Source: JAJPJX01 sp964568355 (GTDB taxonomy: Bacteria; Acidobacteriota; Terriglobia; Bryobacterales; Bryobacteraceae). Taken from it: DNA of 16,291 nt. Under the pieces are notes generated by a model, which worked only from the letters and a program-made list of their open reading frames with translations, ran no database searches and was not told where the DNA came from. The stretch is taken from positions 1-16,291 of the forward strand of contig CAZMRK010000281.1 of the NCBI GenBank assembly GCA_964568355.1. Reading direction: 5' to 3'. Each line of letters opens with the position of its first letter. The stretch's first letter is position 1. Made by a program: the position numbers and the translations under genes. Below, in pieces: positions 1-6,344 of this stretch.

Positions 1-1559
1 GTCGTCACGAAGGCTCCGCCGCCAAAAACGTAGAGATTGGCAACATCGTGGGTGCGGCAATAGGAATCGAGGACGCTGGATTTTCGATCCATGCCCATCC
101 GGCAGGTGCCAACCTCGTGAATCAGGCCGCCCGGCAGCCCCATGGATGGCCTGGCTTCGGTGATCTCGCCGCCTGCGGCATGGAACAACTCCTTCGCCCG
201 CTCGAAGAAATCGGCATAGATCCGGCGGTCGTTGTCGGAGTGCGTGCAATGGATCTTCAGCACCGGGATACCCCATTTATCCTTGACCTGGGGGTCCAGT
301 TCGACGAAATTCTCTTTCCGCGCCAGCATTTCACCGCCCGAGAGCCAGACGCGCGCCTGGGCGGGATAGCGCCGTTTCACCTCTTTCTTGAACGCGGAGC
401 CAAAACCGGGCACATTTTCGGCGAAGGCGGGGAACTGGCTGGCCCCGCCGGAGGCGCTCATCGCATAACCCCTGATAAATCTGCCGTTTCCTTTGTCTAA
501 GTTCAAGAAGTTCGGCACATAAAGCCCGCCAGCTTTTCCGTCGTCGTTACGGATCGCGGCTCCTTTCAGGATGGGGAGGAAGCCGGTGACGCCCGAGCCA
601 CTCACCTGGTCCATTAAAAATTGGCCTAGTACGCCGCTGCTGTTGGCCAAGCCGCCTTTCTGCGAATTCAGCAGGAGGCGGGTATTTTCGAGCGTAGAGC
701 CGGCCAGCACAACGATCCGGGCCTCCACGTCCACCTCCCGCCCGGTAAAGCTCTCGATATAGGTGACGCCGTGCGCCCGGTTCTCGTCATTCATGCGCAC
801 GCGGCTGACGACCGCATCGCACTGGACCGTCACCCTGCCGGTTTTGAGCGCCGGGGGCAGCGTGACGGCGACGGTATTGAACATCGCGCCGACGTCGCAG
901 CCGTTGACGCAGTTGCCACAATAGTGGCAGGGCGGGCGGTTGTTCCACATGCGAGTGAGCTGGGCGACGCGGCGCGGCGTGGCCGGCCAGTGCAGCTTCC
1001 GGCAGGCGGCGTCGAAGATAGTCTCCGCGCAGTTCAGCGTCATGGGCGGGAGAAAGACCCCATCGGGAAACTGGGGAATCCGCGCGACCTCGCCGCTCAC
1101 GCCGATGAACCGTTCTACCCGATCGTAATAGGGAGAAATGTCCGCGTAGCGAATGGGCCAGTTATCGCCGTAGCCGTCGCGGGAAGCTGCCTGGAACTCC
1201 CAATCGCTCATGCGGCCGCTGGCGCGGGACCAGTGCAGCGTACGACCGCCGAGTACCCGCGATCGCGACCAGCGAAATGGCTTATCGACCGGGGTCGTAT
1301 AGGGATTGGCCCGATCGTCGATCATGATACGGTAGTTGTATTCGGTCGAACCTTTGTAGTATTTCCGCAGCAGTCCGGGCTGTCCCTGGCCGCGGAAGGG
1401 CAATTCGTAAGGCCAGCGGTGGCGGAAATCGCGCGCCGGTTCGACGGCGGAACCCGCTTCCAACAGCAGCACCTCCATGCCCGCCTGAGAGAGCGCCATG
1501 GCGGCCCATCCGCCGCAGGCTCCGGAACCGACCACCACGACATCGTGCTTCTTAGCCAT
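1..1559 (-). CDS. GMC-family FAD-dependent oxidoreductase, C-terminus cut by window edge
   Basis: Flavoprotein dehydrogenase of the glucose-methanol-choline family, of the type that pairs with a gluconate-2-dehydrogenase subunit 3; it probably oxidises a sugar, alcohol or polyol in the periplasm. The 519 visible residues, read from the ATG at 1559, begin MAKKHDVVVVGSG, with the dinucleotide-binding glycines at 11, 13 and 16. A GMC signature lies near 101-118 (RVLGGRTLHW) and the catalytic-His region HEVGTCRMG has His481. Four cysteines (211, 214, 217, 221) form CxxCxxCxxxC, suggesting a possible Fe-S site as in FAD-glucose dehydrogenases. The protein has no signal peptide of its own. Its ATG overlaps the stop of the upstream small subunit by one base (TGATG), so the two are translationally coupled; AAGG lies 4 bases before the ATG. 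Only the last few dozen residues, including the second GMC active-site residue, should be missing. The substrate cannot be told from sequence. Confidence 0.93.
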   Translation of the reverse strand, partial: MAKKHDVVVVGSGACGGWAAMALSQAGMEVLLLEAGSAVEPARDFRHRWPYELPFRGQGQPGLLRKYYKGSTEYNYRIMIDDRANPYTTPVDKPFRWSRSRVLGGRTLHWSRASGRMSDWEFQAASRDGYGDNWPIRYADISPYYDRVERFIGVSGEVARIPQFPDGVFLPPMTLNCAETIFDAACRKLHWPATPRRVAQLTRMWNNRPPCHYCGNCVNGCDVGAMFNTVAVTLPPALKTGRVTVQCDAVVSRVRMNDENRAHGVTYIESFTGREVDVEARIVVLAGSTLENTRLLLNSQKGGLANSSGVLGQFLMDQVSGSGVTGFLPILKGAAIRNDDGKAGGLYVPNFLNLDKGNGRFIRGYAMSASGGASQFPAFAENVPGFGSAFKKEVKRRYPAQARVWLSGGEMLARKENFVELDPQVKDKWGIPVLKIHCTHSDNDRRIYADFFERAKELFHAAGGEITEARPSMGLPGGLIHEVGTCRMGMDRKSSVLDSYCRTHDVANLYVFGGGAFVT

Positions 1560-2101
1560 CAGACCTTCCGGTGCTCCGGATGGTCGCAGGCGGGAAAGCG
1601 CTCCAGGTAGGCGTTGCCCTGGTACTCCAGCGTTTCCACGAGGCCGGCGCGGGAGGTATAGAAAGCGAAAATCGCCGAGCGCTTGATCAGCCGGTAGGCC
1701 GGATAGCCCTCATGGCGGGCGCGGCGGTCACGCTCCGGCGCGGACATCTGCTCGACCAGGGCCAACTGGCGGTCAGGCGAAAGGTGTGAGAAATCCCGGC
1801 CGCGGAGCCAGTCCATCGCCTTGCGCCACTCGCTCTGCATCTCGGGTGCATGTTCGGCGGCGGCATCCACCAGGAAATCCAGGAACGGGGCGACGTGCGC
1901 TTCCCTCGCCCCCGGCGTGTCGTCGGCAGGGATCAGAATCGCCGTAAAGGCGTCGAGCGCCTGAAAATCTTCGGCGGAGAAGAACCTGGGACGGTAATGG
2001 CTCCACCGGTCCGGTTCCGGCGGAGCCGAATGGTTGTGGCCCTGAGCCGACGCAACAGCAGGCAGTTGCGCCAGCAGCCAGGCCAGATCCCTCCGAGTCA
2101 T
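1559..2101 (-). CDS. Gluconate 2-dehydrogenase subunit 3 family protein (Tat-exported small subunit)
   Basis: Small subunit (180 aa) of a periplasmic GMC-type dehydrogenase, normally needed for maturation and export of the flavoprotein. The N-terminus MTRRDLAWLLAQLPAVASAQ is a short twin-arginine-type signal (TRRDL, hydrophobic stretch, cleavage likely after ASA). The mature part has the family pattern around residues 47-75 (AFTAILIPADDTPGAREAHV) and a C-terminal tail with FPACDHPEH. The flavoprotein encoded next lacks a signal, so it probably crosses the membrane bound to this subunit; this is inferred from related FAD-dehydrogenases. The stop overlaps the next start by one base. The upstream gap to the cyclophilin gene is 27 bases and holds no well-spaced Shine-Dalgarno sequence (GGAG is 15 bases away). 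A TAGAAT box 6 bases before the ATG is discussed separately. Confidence 0.88.
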   Translation of the reverse strand: MTRRDLAWLLAQLPAVASAQGHNHSAPPEPDRWSHYRPRFFSAEDFQALDAFTAILIPADDTPGAREAHVAPFLDFLVDAAAEHAPEMQSEWRKAMDWLRGRDFSHLSPDRQLALVEQMSAPERDRRARHEGYPAYRLIKRSAIFAFYTSRAGLVETLEYQGNAYLERFPACDHPEHRKV

Positions 2102-2107
2102 AGAGAG

Positions 2108-2113
2108 ATTCTA
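2108..2113 (-). promoter_or_regulatory. -10-like TAGAAT box 6 bases before the small-subunit ATG
   Basis: TAGAAT (5 of 6 matches to TATAAT) ends 6 bases before the start codon at 2101. Transcription would then start at or next to the ATG, giving a leaderless mRNA from inside the operon. No convincing -35 box is visible and the gene also lies 27 bases downstream of another gene, so readthrough from upstream is equally likely. Confidence 0.25.
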
Positions 2114-2128
2114 CTCCGCCGGGAAAAG

Positions 2129-2860
2129 TCAATCGAGGAAGGTGGCCTTTTTGATGTAGTCGAGCTTGGGAAACTTGGCGTTGAGATAGGCGTTGCCCTG
2201 GTGGGTGATGGCTTCCTGGTCGGGCATCTCTCCGTATCCGCTGAAGATCGAAGTGACCGCCGACATCCCCTCGATCACTTCGCCGAAGGGCGCGAATCCC
2301 TGATCGTCGAGGGACTGGTTCCTTCCCAGATTGATGAACAACTGGGTAGTGCGGGTATTCGGTCCGGCGGTGGCGAAGACCAGCGTTCCGGGCTTGTTGG
2401 TCTGCATCACCGGGTCGTCGGTGATCTTCTTATCCCACTTTTTGGAAAGAGCGGGACTGCCGGCCAATCCGAACTGCACCACGAAGCCGGGCAGCACACG
2501 GAAGAAGCGGGCTCCATCGAAGTAGTGGTCCTTGATCAGGTCGCGGAAGCGGTCGGCGCCTTTCGGCGCCCAGTCGCGGTGAACCTGGACAATGACGACG
2601 CCTTTGCTGGTATCGAACTTCACCTTATAAAGATCCTTGGAGGGCTCTTTCTTCGCCTCTTCTTTCTTGGCGGGCTCTTCGGCGGGCTTGGGCGCTTCGG
2701 GCGGCTTGGCCGTCTCCGCGGGCGGCGGGGCGGCACTCCTCTCGGCAGCGGCCTCCTTTTGCGGCTCCGGCTGTTTCGCACACCCAGCCAGCAACAGGCA
2801 GGCGAGCGCGGCGCCCAACCCTAACGACAAAGTCAGATTCGATGGGATGCTCTTGGTCAT
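2129..2860 (-). CDS. Lipoprotein cyclophilin-type peptidyl-prolyl cis-trans isomerase
   Basis: Prolyl isomerase (243 aa) acting on the periplasmic side of an envelope membrane. I start it at the ATG at 2860, because this puts a lipoprotein signal at the N-terminus: MTKSIPSNL, a hydrophobic stretch, then lipobox LLAGC with Cys27. Ala at +2 argues for outer-membrane sorting. Residues about 28-75 are a low-complexity Ala/Pro/Lys/Glu linker. The cyclophilin domain covers about 77-243, with FFRVLPGFVVQFG (catalytic Arg121) and the later TTQLFINLG and GFAPFGEVIEGM segments. A 16-codon upstream extension to 2908 is open but would bury the signal, so I reject it. It is the first gene of a probable operon with the Tat small subunit (27-base gap) and the GMC flavoprotein, which suggests a role in folding that complex or other exported proteins. 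Confidence 0.93.
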   Translation of the reverse strand: MTKSIPSNLTLSLGLGAALACLLLAGCAKQPEPQKEAAAERSAAPPPAETAKPPEAPKPAEEPAKKEEAKKEPSKDLYKVKFDTSKGVVIVQVHRDWAPKGADRFRDLIKDHYFDGARFFRVLPGFVVQFGLAGSPALSKKWDKKITDDPVMQTNKPGTLVFATAGPNTRTTQLFINLGRNQSLDDQGFAPFGEVIEGMSAVTSIFSGYGEMPDQEAITHQGNAYLNAKFPKLDYIKKATFLD

Positions 2861-2877
2861 TGTGACTCTCGCAGTAT

Positions 2878-2908
2878 ATTCTAAACGCGCGGCGGGCCGG
2901 AAGGTCAA
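2878..2908 (-). promoter_or_regulatory. Possible sigma70-type promoter of the cyclophilin-dehydrogenase operon
   Basis: In the 61-base gap between the PKD gene and the cyclophilin gene, TTGACC (2903-2908) stands 19 bases before TAGAAT (2878-2883). An overlapping alternative -10, TATACT, lies at 2873-2878. The spacer is long and the predicted leader is only about 5-12 bases, so this is a candidate only. Confidence 0.35.
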
Positions 2909-2921
2909 CGCGGCCGAAAGC

Positions 2922-4010
2922 TCAACGCAAGGTTACGTCCCAGACCTTGGTGCGTTTGGCCTCCCCCTCCGGCCCGGAGACCGAAAGCGTGACGACGTAT
3001 TCGCCGGCCTTCTGATAGGTATGCATCGGGTTGCGCTCGGTGGAGGTGGACTCGTCTCCAAAATCCCACTTCCAGGAGGTGATTTTGCCGTAGCTCGCAT
3101 CTTCGAAGGCGACCAGGCGGCGGTCCATGTCGACGATGCGGAAGGTCCACTGGGCCTCGACGGGTTTGCGCAGGCTGGTTTCGAGCGGCATCAGCTTGAA
3201 CAGCACCAGGTCGGTGGCGTCGCCGTACATGGTGGTCTTGTGGGAGAGATTCCAGAAGCCGTTGTAAGTTTTGGCGTTGACGTCGTCATAGTCGAGGATG
3301 GACCAGGACATGCCGATCAGCTTGTTCTCGGTAAGCTGGGTCTCGACGGCGCGCTGGGGGCCTTCGCATCCGGCGTAGTCGAAGGGCGTGATCCAGAACT
3401 CGAGCACTAGCTTGCCGCTTTCGCCGGGCTGGAAATGGTAAGAGTAAGCGGCATTGGCCCAGGGCAGATCTTTGATCCAGGGCTGGCAGCCCCAGACCAT
3501 GGTCCAGTCTTTGTCTTTGGCCGGGGTGAAGATGTGGTAGTTCTGCGCGTGGACGCCGTGGAAGCGGAAGTGCGCATCCCAGCGTTCCAGCAGCTTGTTG
3601 GGATGCAACTCTTCGATCAGCGGACCTCCGGAGAGGTCGCCGTCTACGACTACTTCGAAGATATCGTTGTGGAGATCATTGTGGGAGAAATCCCAATAGT
3701 TGTCGTAGGCTTCATACAGAAAATAGAGCCGGTTCAAGCCCTTGACCCAGCCGACGCGCACGCGGACATCGAGGTCCTTGCGGTCGATTTTGGTGCCGTG
3801 GCCTTTCACGGTATCGGAGAGTTGATCGGTGCCGATGACGTAGGATTCCGGAACGAGGTCCCAATCGCCGGCCTGTCCATCGATGCGGGGGATTTTATCG
3901 GGTGGAAATTGAAAGATCGGAAAGGTCTTGCCGGGCCGCTCGATCGCCGTCAGAGGGCCACAGGCCAGCGCCAGAAGGGCAGAGCACAGGAACAGGTTGC
4001 GGATTCGCAT
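2922..4010 (-). CDS. Exported protein with CBM9/DOMON-like domain and C-terminal PKD domain
   Basis: Secreted protein of 362 aa. The start at 4010 is chosen because MRIRNLFLCSALLALACGPLTA is a clean Sec signal peptide with likely cleavage after Ala22; the frame stays open upstream to 4793 but only as an overlap on the opposite strand of the kinase gene. Residues about 35-280 look like a carbohydrate-binding family 9/DOMON-like beta-sandwich (IDGQAGDWD near the start, then FEVVVDGD and WDAHFRFHG). The last ~75 residues are a PKD domain with WDFGDESTSTERNPMHTY and the closing YVVTLSV. No catalytic motif is seen, so binding of a sugar or other ligand, or a structural envelope role, is the best guess. 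A TACACT box lies 9 bases before the ATG. The divergent neighbour is a sugar kinase. The family name is uncertain but the PKD call is secure. Confidence 0.85.
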   Translation of the reverse strand: MRIRNLFLCSALLALACGPLTAIERPGKTFPIFQFPPDKIPRIDGQAGDWDLVPESYVIGTDQLSDTVKGHGTKIDRKDLDVRVRVGWVKGLNRLYFLYEAYDNYWDFSHNDLHNDIFEVVVDGDLSGGPLIEELHPNKLLERWDAHFRFHGVHAQNYHIFTPAKDKDWTMVWGCQPWIKDLPWANAAYSYHFQPGESGKLVLEFWITPFDYAGCEGPQRAVETQLTENKLIGMSWSILDYDDVNAKTYNGFWNLSHKTTMYGDATDLVLFKLMPLETSLRKPVEAQWTFRIVDMDRRLVAFEDASYGKITSWKWDFGDESTSTERNPMHTYQKAGEYVVTLSVSGPEGEAKRTKVWDVTLR

Positions 4011-4019
4011 CTTTGGCGG

Positions 4020-4025
4020 AGTGTA
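4020..4025 (-). promoter_or_regulatory. -10-like TACACT box 9 bases before the CBM9/PKD gene
   Basis: TACACT ends 9 bases upstream of the ATG at 4010, and no Shine-Dalgarno sequence is visible between them. If it is the -10 element, the mRNA would have almost no leader. No -35 match lies at standard spacing (the expected position reads TGGCGC). Confidence 0.25.
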
Positions 4026-4073
4026 TCCCATCCCGCGGCGGCGCGCCATGCTATGCTCGCCGTTTGATTGCAT

Positions 4074-5009
4074 ATGCCCAAGGTTCTGTTCATTGGCGAT
4101 CTGAATGTGGATGTGATGATGGGCGGCATGGAGTCGCTGCCTCTGGTGGATCGGGAGGTAGCCTGCCAATCCTACGACGTGCTGATGGGGGCGTCGACGG
4201 TGCTGTGCGCCTGCGCTTACGCTTCGCTGGGGGGCGATGGTTCCTTCGCCGCGCTGGCGGGTTGCGATGAATACGGAGATTTCGTGGTGCGCGGCCTGCA
4301 GGAGTTCGGCCTGAACACGACGCTGGTCCGGCGCACGGACCAGGTCCGGACCGGGGTCACGGTGAACCTGATCTATCGGAACACGCGCACGCAGGTAACC
4401 TATCCCGGCACGATCGCGGCGTTTTCCGGAGAAGGATTGGACGAATCGGTGCTGCGCCAGTTCGGACACATTCATTTCGGCGGCGTCTATCTGCAGCACG
4501 CGTTCCGGCCGCGGATCGCCGAATTGCTCGAAGTTGCCAGAAGGCTGGGTGTGACCAGTTCGCTCGATCCGCAGTGGGACGGTACGGAGCGCTGGGAGCA
4601 CATGGACGAGTGGCTGCCGCGCCTGACCTGGTTCTTTGTGAACGAGGACGAGGCGCGGTCGTTGACACACACAGCCACGGCCGAGGAAGCGCTGGTGGCG
4701 CTGGCCGGGCGAACTCGCTGCCCCCTGGTGAAGACCGGAGAGCGCGGCGCGCTGGCCTATGTGGGGGGAGAAGTGAAGCGGATTCCCTCTCACGTGGTGC
4801 AGGTGGTGGACACAACCGGGGCAGGGGACTCGTTCGATGCCGGTTTTCTGTATGCCACGCTGGTGAAGCAGTGGGAAGTTGCGGAAGCGGCGGCCTTCGG
4901 CAACGCCGTGGCGGCGCGAAGCTGCACCTTCGTAGGCGGCGTGGCGGCACGATCGAGCTTCGGGGATATTCAGAAGTTCATCGGAACAAATCCCGTTCGG
5001 CCGGCCTGA
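4074..5009 (+). CDS. PfkB-family (ribokinase-like) carbohydrate kinase
   Basis: Cytoplasmic ATP-dependent kinase of 311 aa, near the usual family length, probably phosphorylating a sugar or nucleoside. The N-terminus PKVLFIGDLNVDVMM matches the family's first strand and substrate-binding Gly-Asp. The PfkB signature VDTTGAGDSFDAGFL holds the catalytic base Asp252, with the anion-hole glycines just before it. A TGA at 4065-4067 in the same frame limits the start to TTG 4068 or ATG 4074; I choose the ATG. No Shine-Dalgarno sequence is clear. The gene is divergent from the exported CBM9/PKD gene (63-base gap). Its last 32 bases overlap the 3' end of cofE on the other strand, so no terminator fits between them. 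The substrate is not recognisable; there is no evidence for a role in F420 synthesis. Confidence 0.9.
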   Translation: MPKVLFIGDLNVDVMMGGMESLPLVDREVACQSYDVLMGASTVLCACAYASLGGDGSFAALAGCDEYGDFVVRGLQEFGLNTTLVRRTDQVRTGVTVNLIYRNTRTQVTYPGTIAAFSGEGLDESVLRQFGHIHFGGVYLQHAFRPRIAELLEVARRLGVTSSLDPQWDGTERWEHMDEWLPRLTWFFVNEDEARSLTHTATAEEALVALAGRTRCPLVKTGERGALAYVGGEVKRIPSHVVQVVDTTGAGDSFDAGFLYATLVKQWEVAEAAAFGNAVAARSCTFVGGVAARSSFGDIQKFIGTNPVRPA

Positions 5010-5712
5010 TCAGGGCGCGGGCAGAGCCTTCGCCGGCGATCCAATCGACGCCGTGGATCAGGACGACCGGCACTCCGGCGGCCTTCTTCATGGCAAGACC
5101 GGCCGCGGCGGCAAGCTCATCGGCAAGCGCGAGGATGGTGGCGGAGAGCGGGCGGCCGTCGCGGTCCCGGGTGCCGCGCAGATCTTCGAGCGGCTCGATT
5201 CCGGCGACTCCGATCGCGACATTGACCAGGCCCTCGCGCCAGGGACGCCCGAAGGTATCGCTGATGATCACGGCGCCGCAGCCGAGCGCTTGCCGGAGAT
5301 CTCTGGCGGAGCGATCGGGATCAGCGGGCAGCAGCGCGGCGCGGTCCTCTCCGGGCACGTTGGACTGGTCGATACCGGCATTGGCAGCAATGAAGCCGTG
5401 GTGCGTTTCGGCGATGAGCACGCCGCGATCCATCTTCACCACGCGCTTCGACTGGGTCAGGATCAATTCGATGAGGCGGGGATCCTTGTTCCAGGATGCG
5501 GCCCAGGCGCGCGCCAGCGCCGAGGGCGAGACCGTGGCGAGATCGACGACCGCTCCCTCCGCCTTGGAAACGATTTTCTGCGCAACCACGACAATGGTCC
5601 GGCTATCGACGGCGTGGCCGCCCTCCCGGGCAGCGGCGAGGATGAGCCGGCCCAGGTCATCGCCGGACCGTATCTCGGGCAGGCCGGTCAGGCCTGTGAT
5701 TTGAATGCCCAT
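4978..5712 (-). CDS. cofE: Coenzyme F420-0:L-glutamate ligase
   Basis: Adds L-glutamate residues to F420-0 using GTP, forming the polyglutamate tail of coenzyme F420. The 244 aa correspond to a stand-alone CofE domain. The N-terminus has the family's ITGLTGLPEIRSGDDL, the middle has VAQKIVSKAEG and GFIAANAGIDQSN, and the nucleotide/metal region has ISDTFGRPWREG followed by GVAGIEPLEDLRG. It lacks the C-terminal nitroreductase-like domain that actinobacterial FbiB carries for reducing dehydro-F420. It is the last gene of npdG-cofD-cofC-cofE, its first 25 bases overlap cofC, and its final 32 bases overlap the convergent kinase gene. The ATG has no clear Shine-Dalgarno sequence, so translation probably depends on coupling. 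Confidence 0.95.
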   Translation of the reverse strand: MGIQITGLTGLPEIRSGDDLGRLILAAAREGGHAVDSRTIVVVAQKIVSKAEGAVVDLATVSPSALARAWAASWNKDPRLIELILTQSKRVVKMDRGVLIAETHHGFIAANAGIDQSNVPGEDRAALLPADPDRSARDLRQALGCGAVIISDTFGRPWREGLVNVAIGVAGIEPLEDLRGTRDRDGRPLSATILALADELAAAAGLAMKKAAGVPVVLIHGVDWIAGEGSARALIRPAERDLFR

Positions 5713-6344
5713 GGCGCTTGCAATTCGGACTTGAGGAACTGGGCGGCACGGGTCTGGGGACCGCGCTCGAACAGTTCGGCGACGTCTTCGGGAGTATCGA
5801 GGTCAAAAACGATGCCGGAAGGGCGGACTACTTCCGCGAAGACTCCGCGGGTGCGGGCCTGCTCCAGGTGCGCCTGGAGGCTTCCCGGACCGAAGCAGCT
5901 CGGGATGGCGTCGGGCGGAGTGCGCACCAGGGCGTTGGTTCCGGTGCCATCGGCGGAAGGCACGATGAGCACGCCGTCGCGGGCGGAAAGCGCGAGCTGT
6001 TCGATCTCGGCCGGTGTGACGAGCGGAACGTCGATGGGGAGAAGGAGCACGGTGCGCGCGCCCAGTTCCATGGCTCGCCGCGCGGCCTGGTCGGCGGAGT
6101 GGCTATGACCCCGCTGTTCGGTTTCTTCGAAGACCATGGCTCCGGCGTCACGGGCGAGAGCGGCGGCGCGGAGGTCGCTGGTGGCAACGGCCACGCGATC
6201 CAGATAGCGCGCGGCACAAAGCTTGGCGAGCATCTCTTCGTAGAGGAGGCGGGCCAAGGCCTCGCGCTGCGGGGGAGAAAGCAGACCGCTCAGCCGCTGT
6301 TTGGCATTCTGCGGAGCCTTAACGGGCAGGATGGCGAAGGTCAT
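5688..6344 (-). CDS. cofC: 2-phospho-L-lactate (or phosphoenolpyruvate) guanylyltransferase
   Basis: Activates the three-carbon phospho-acid of F420 with GTP, giving the GDP-linked donor used by CofD. The 218-aa protein starts MTFAILPVKAPQNAKQRL, the nucleotidyltransferase loop typical of CofC/FbiD, followed by RDAGAMVFEE, LLLPIDVPLVTP (metal-binding region), SADGTGTNAL and FDLDTPEDVAEL near the C-terminus. The ATG overlaps the stop of cofD (ATGA, 6341-6344) and its 3' end overlaps cofE by 25 bases, giving strong translational coupling. Archaeal CofC prefers 2-phospho-L-lactate, mycobacterial FbiD prefers phosphoenolpyruvate, and some others prefer 3-phosphoglycerate. I cannot decide specificity from sequence alone. 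Confidence 0.94.
   Translation of the reverse strand: MTFAILPVKAPQNAKQRLSGLLSPPQREALARLLYEEMLAKLCAARYLDRVAVATSDLRAAALARDAGAMVFEETEQRGHSHSADQAARRAMELGARTVLLLPIDVPLVTPAEIEQLALSARDGVLIVPSADGTGTNALVRTPPDAIPSCFGPGSLQAHLEQARTRGVFAEVVRPSGIVFDLDTPEDVAELFERGPQTRAAQFLKSELQAPWAFKSQA

Noticed and set aside
771..1610. Plus-strand open frame (279 codons) opposite the GMC gene
   Set aside because: The minus strand carries a continuous GMC protein with all family motifs; the plus frame has none.
1850..2824. Plus-strand open frame of 324 codons opposite the small subunit and cyclophilin genes
   Set aside because: It spans two convincing minus-strand genes and their gap, and ends in Leu/Gly/Arg repeats produced by the Ala/Pro/Lys linker on the other strand.
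4011..4793. Upstream extension of the CBM9/PKD gene to 4793
   Set aside because: It would overlap most of the kinase gene on the opposite strand and bury a clear signal peptide; the start at 4010 is far better.
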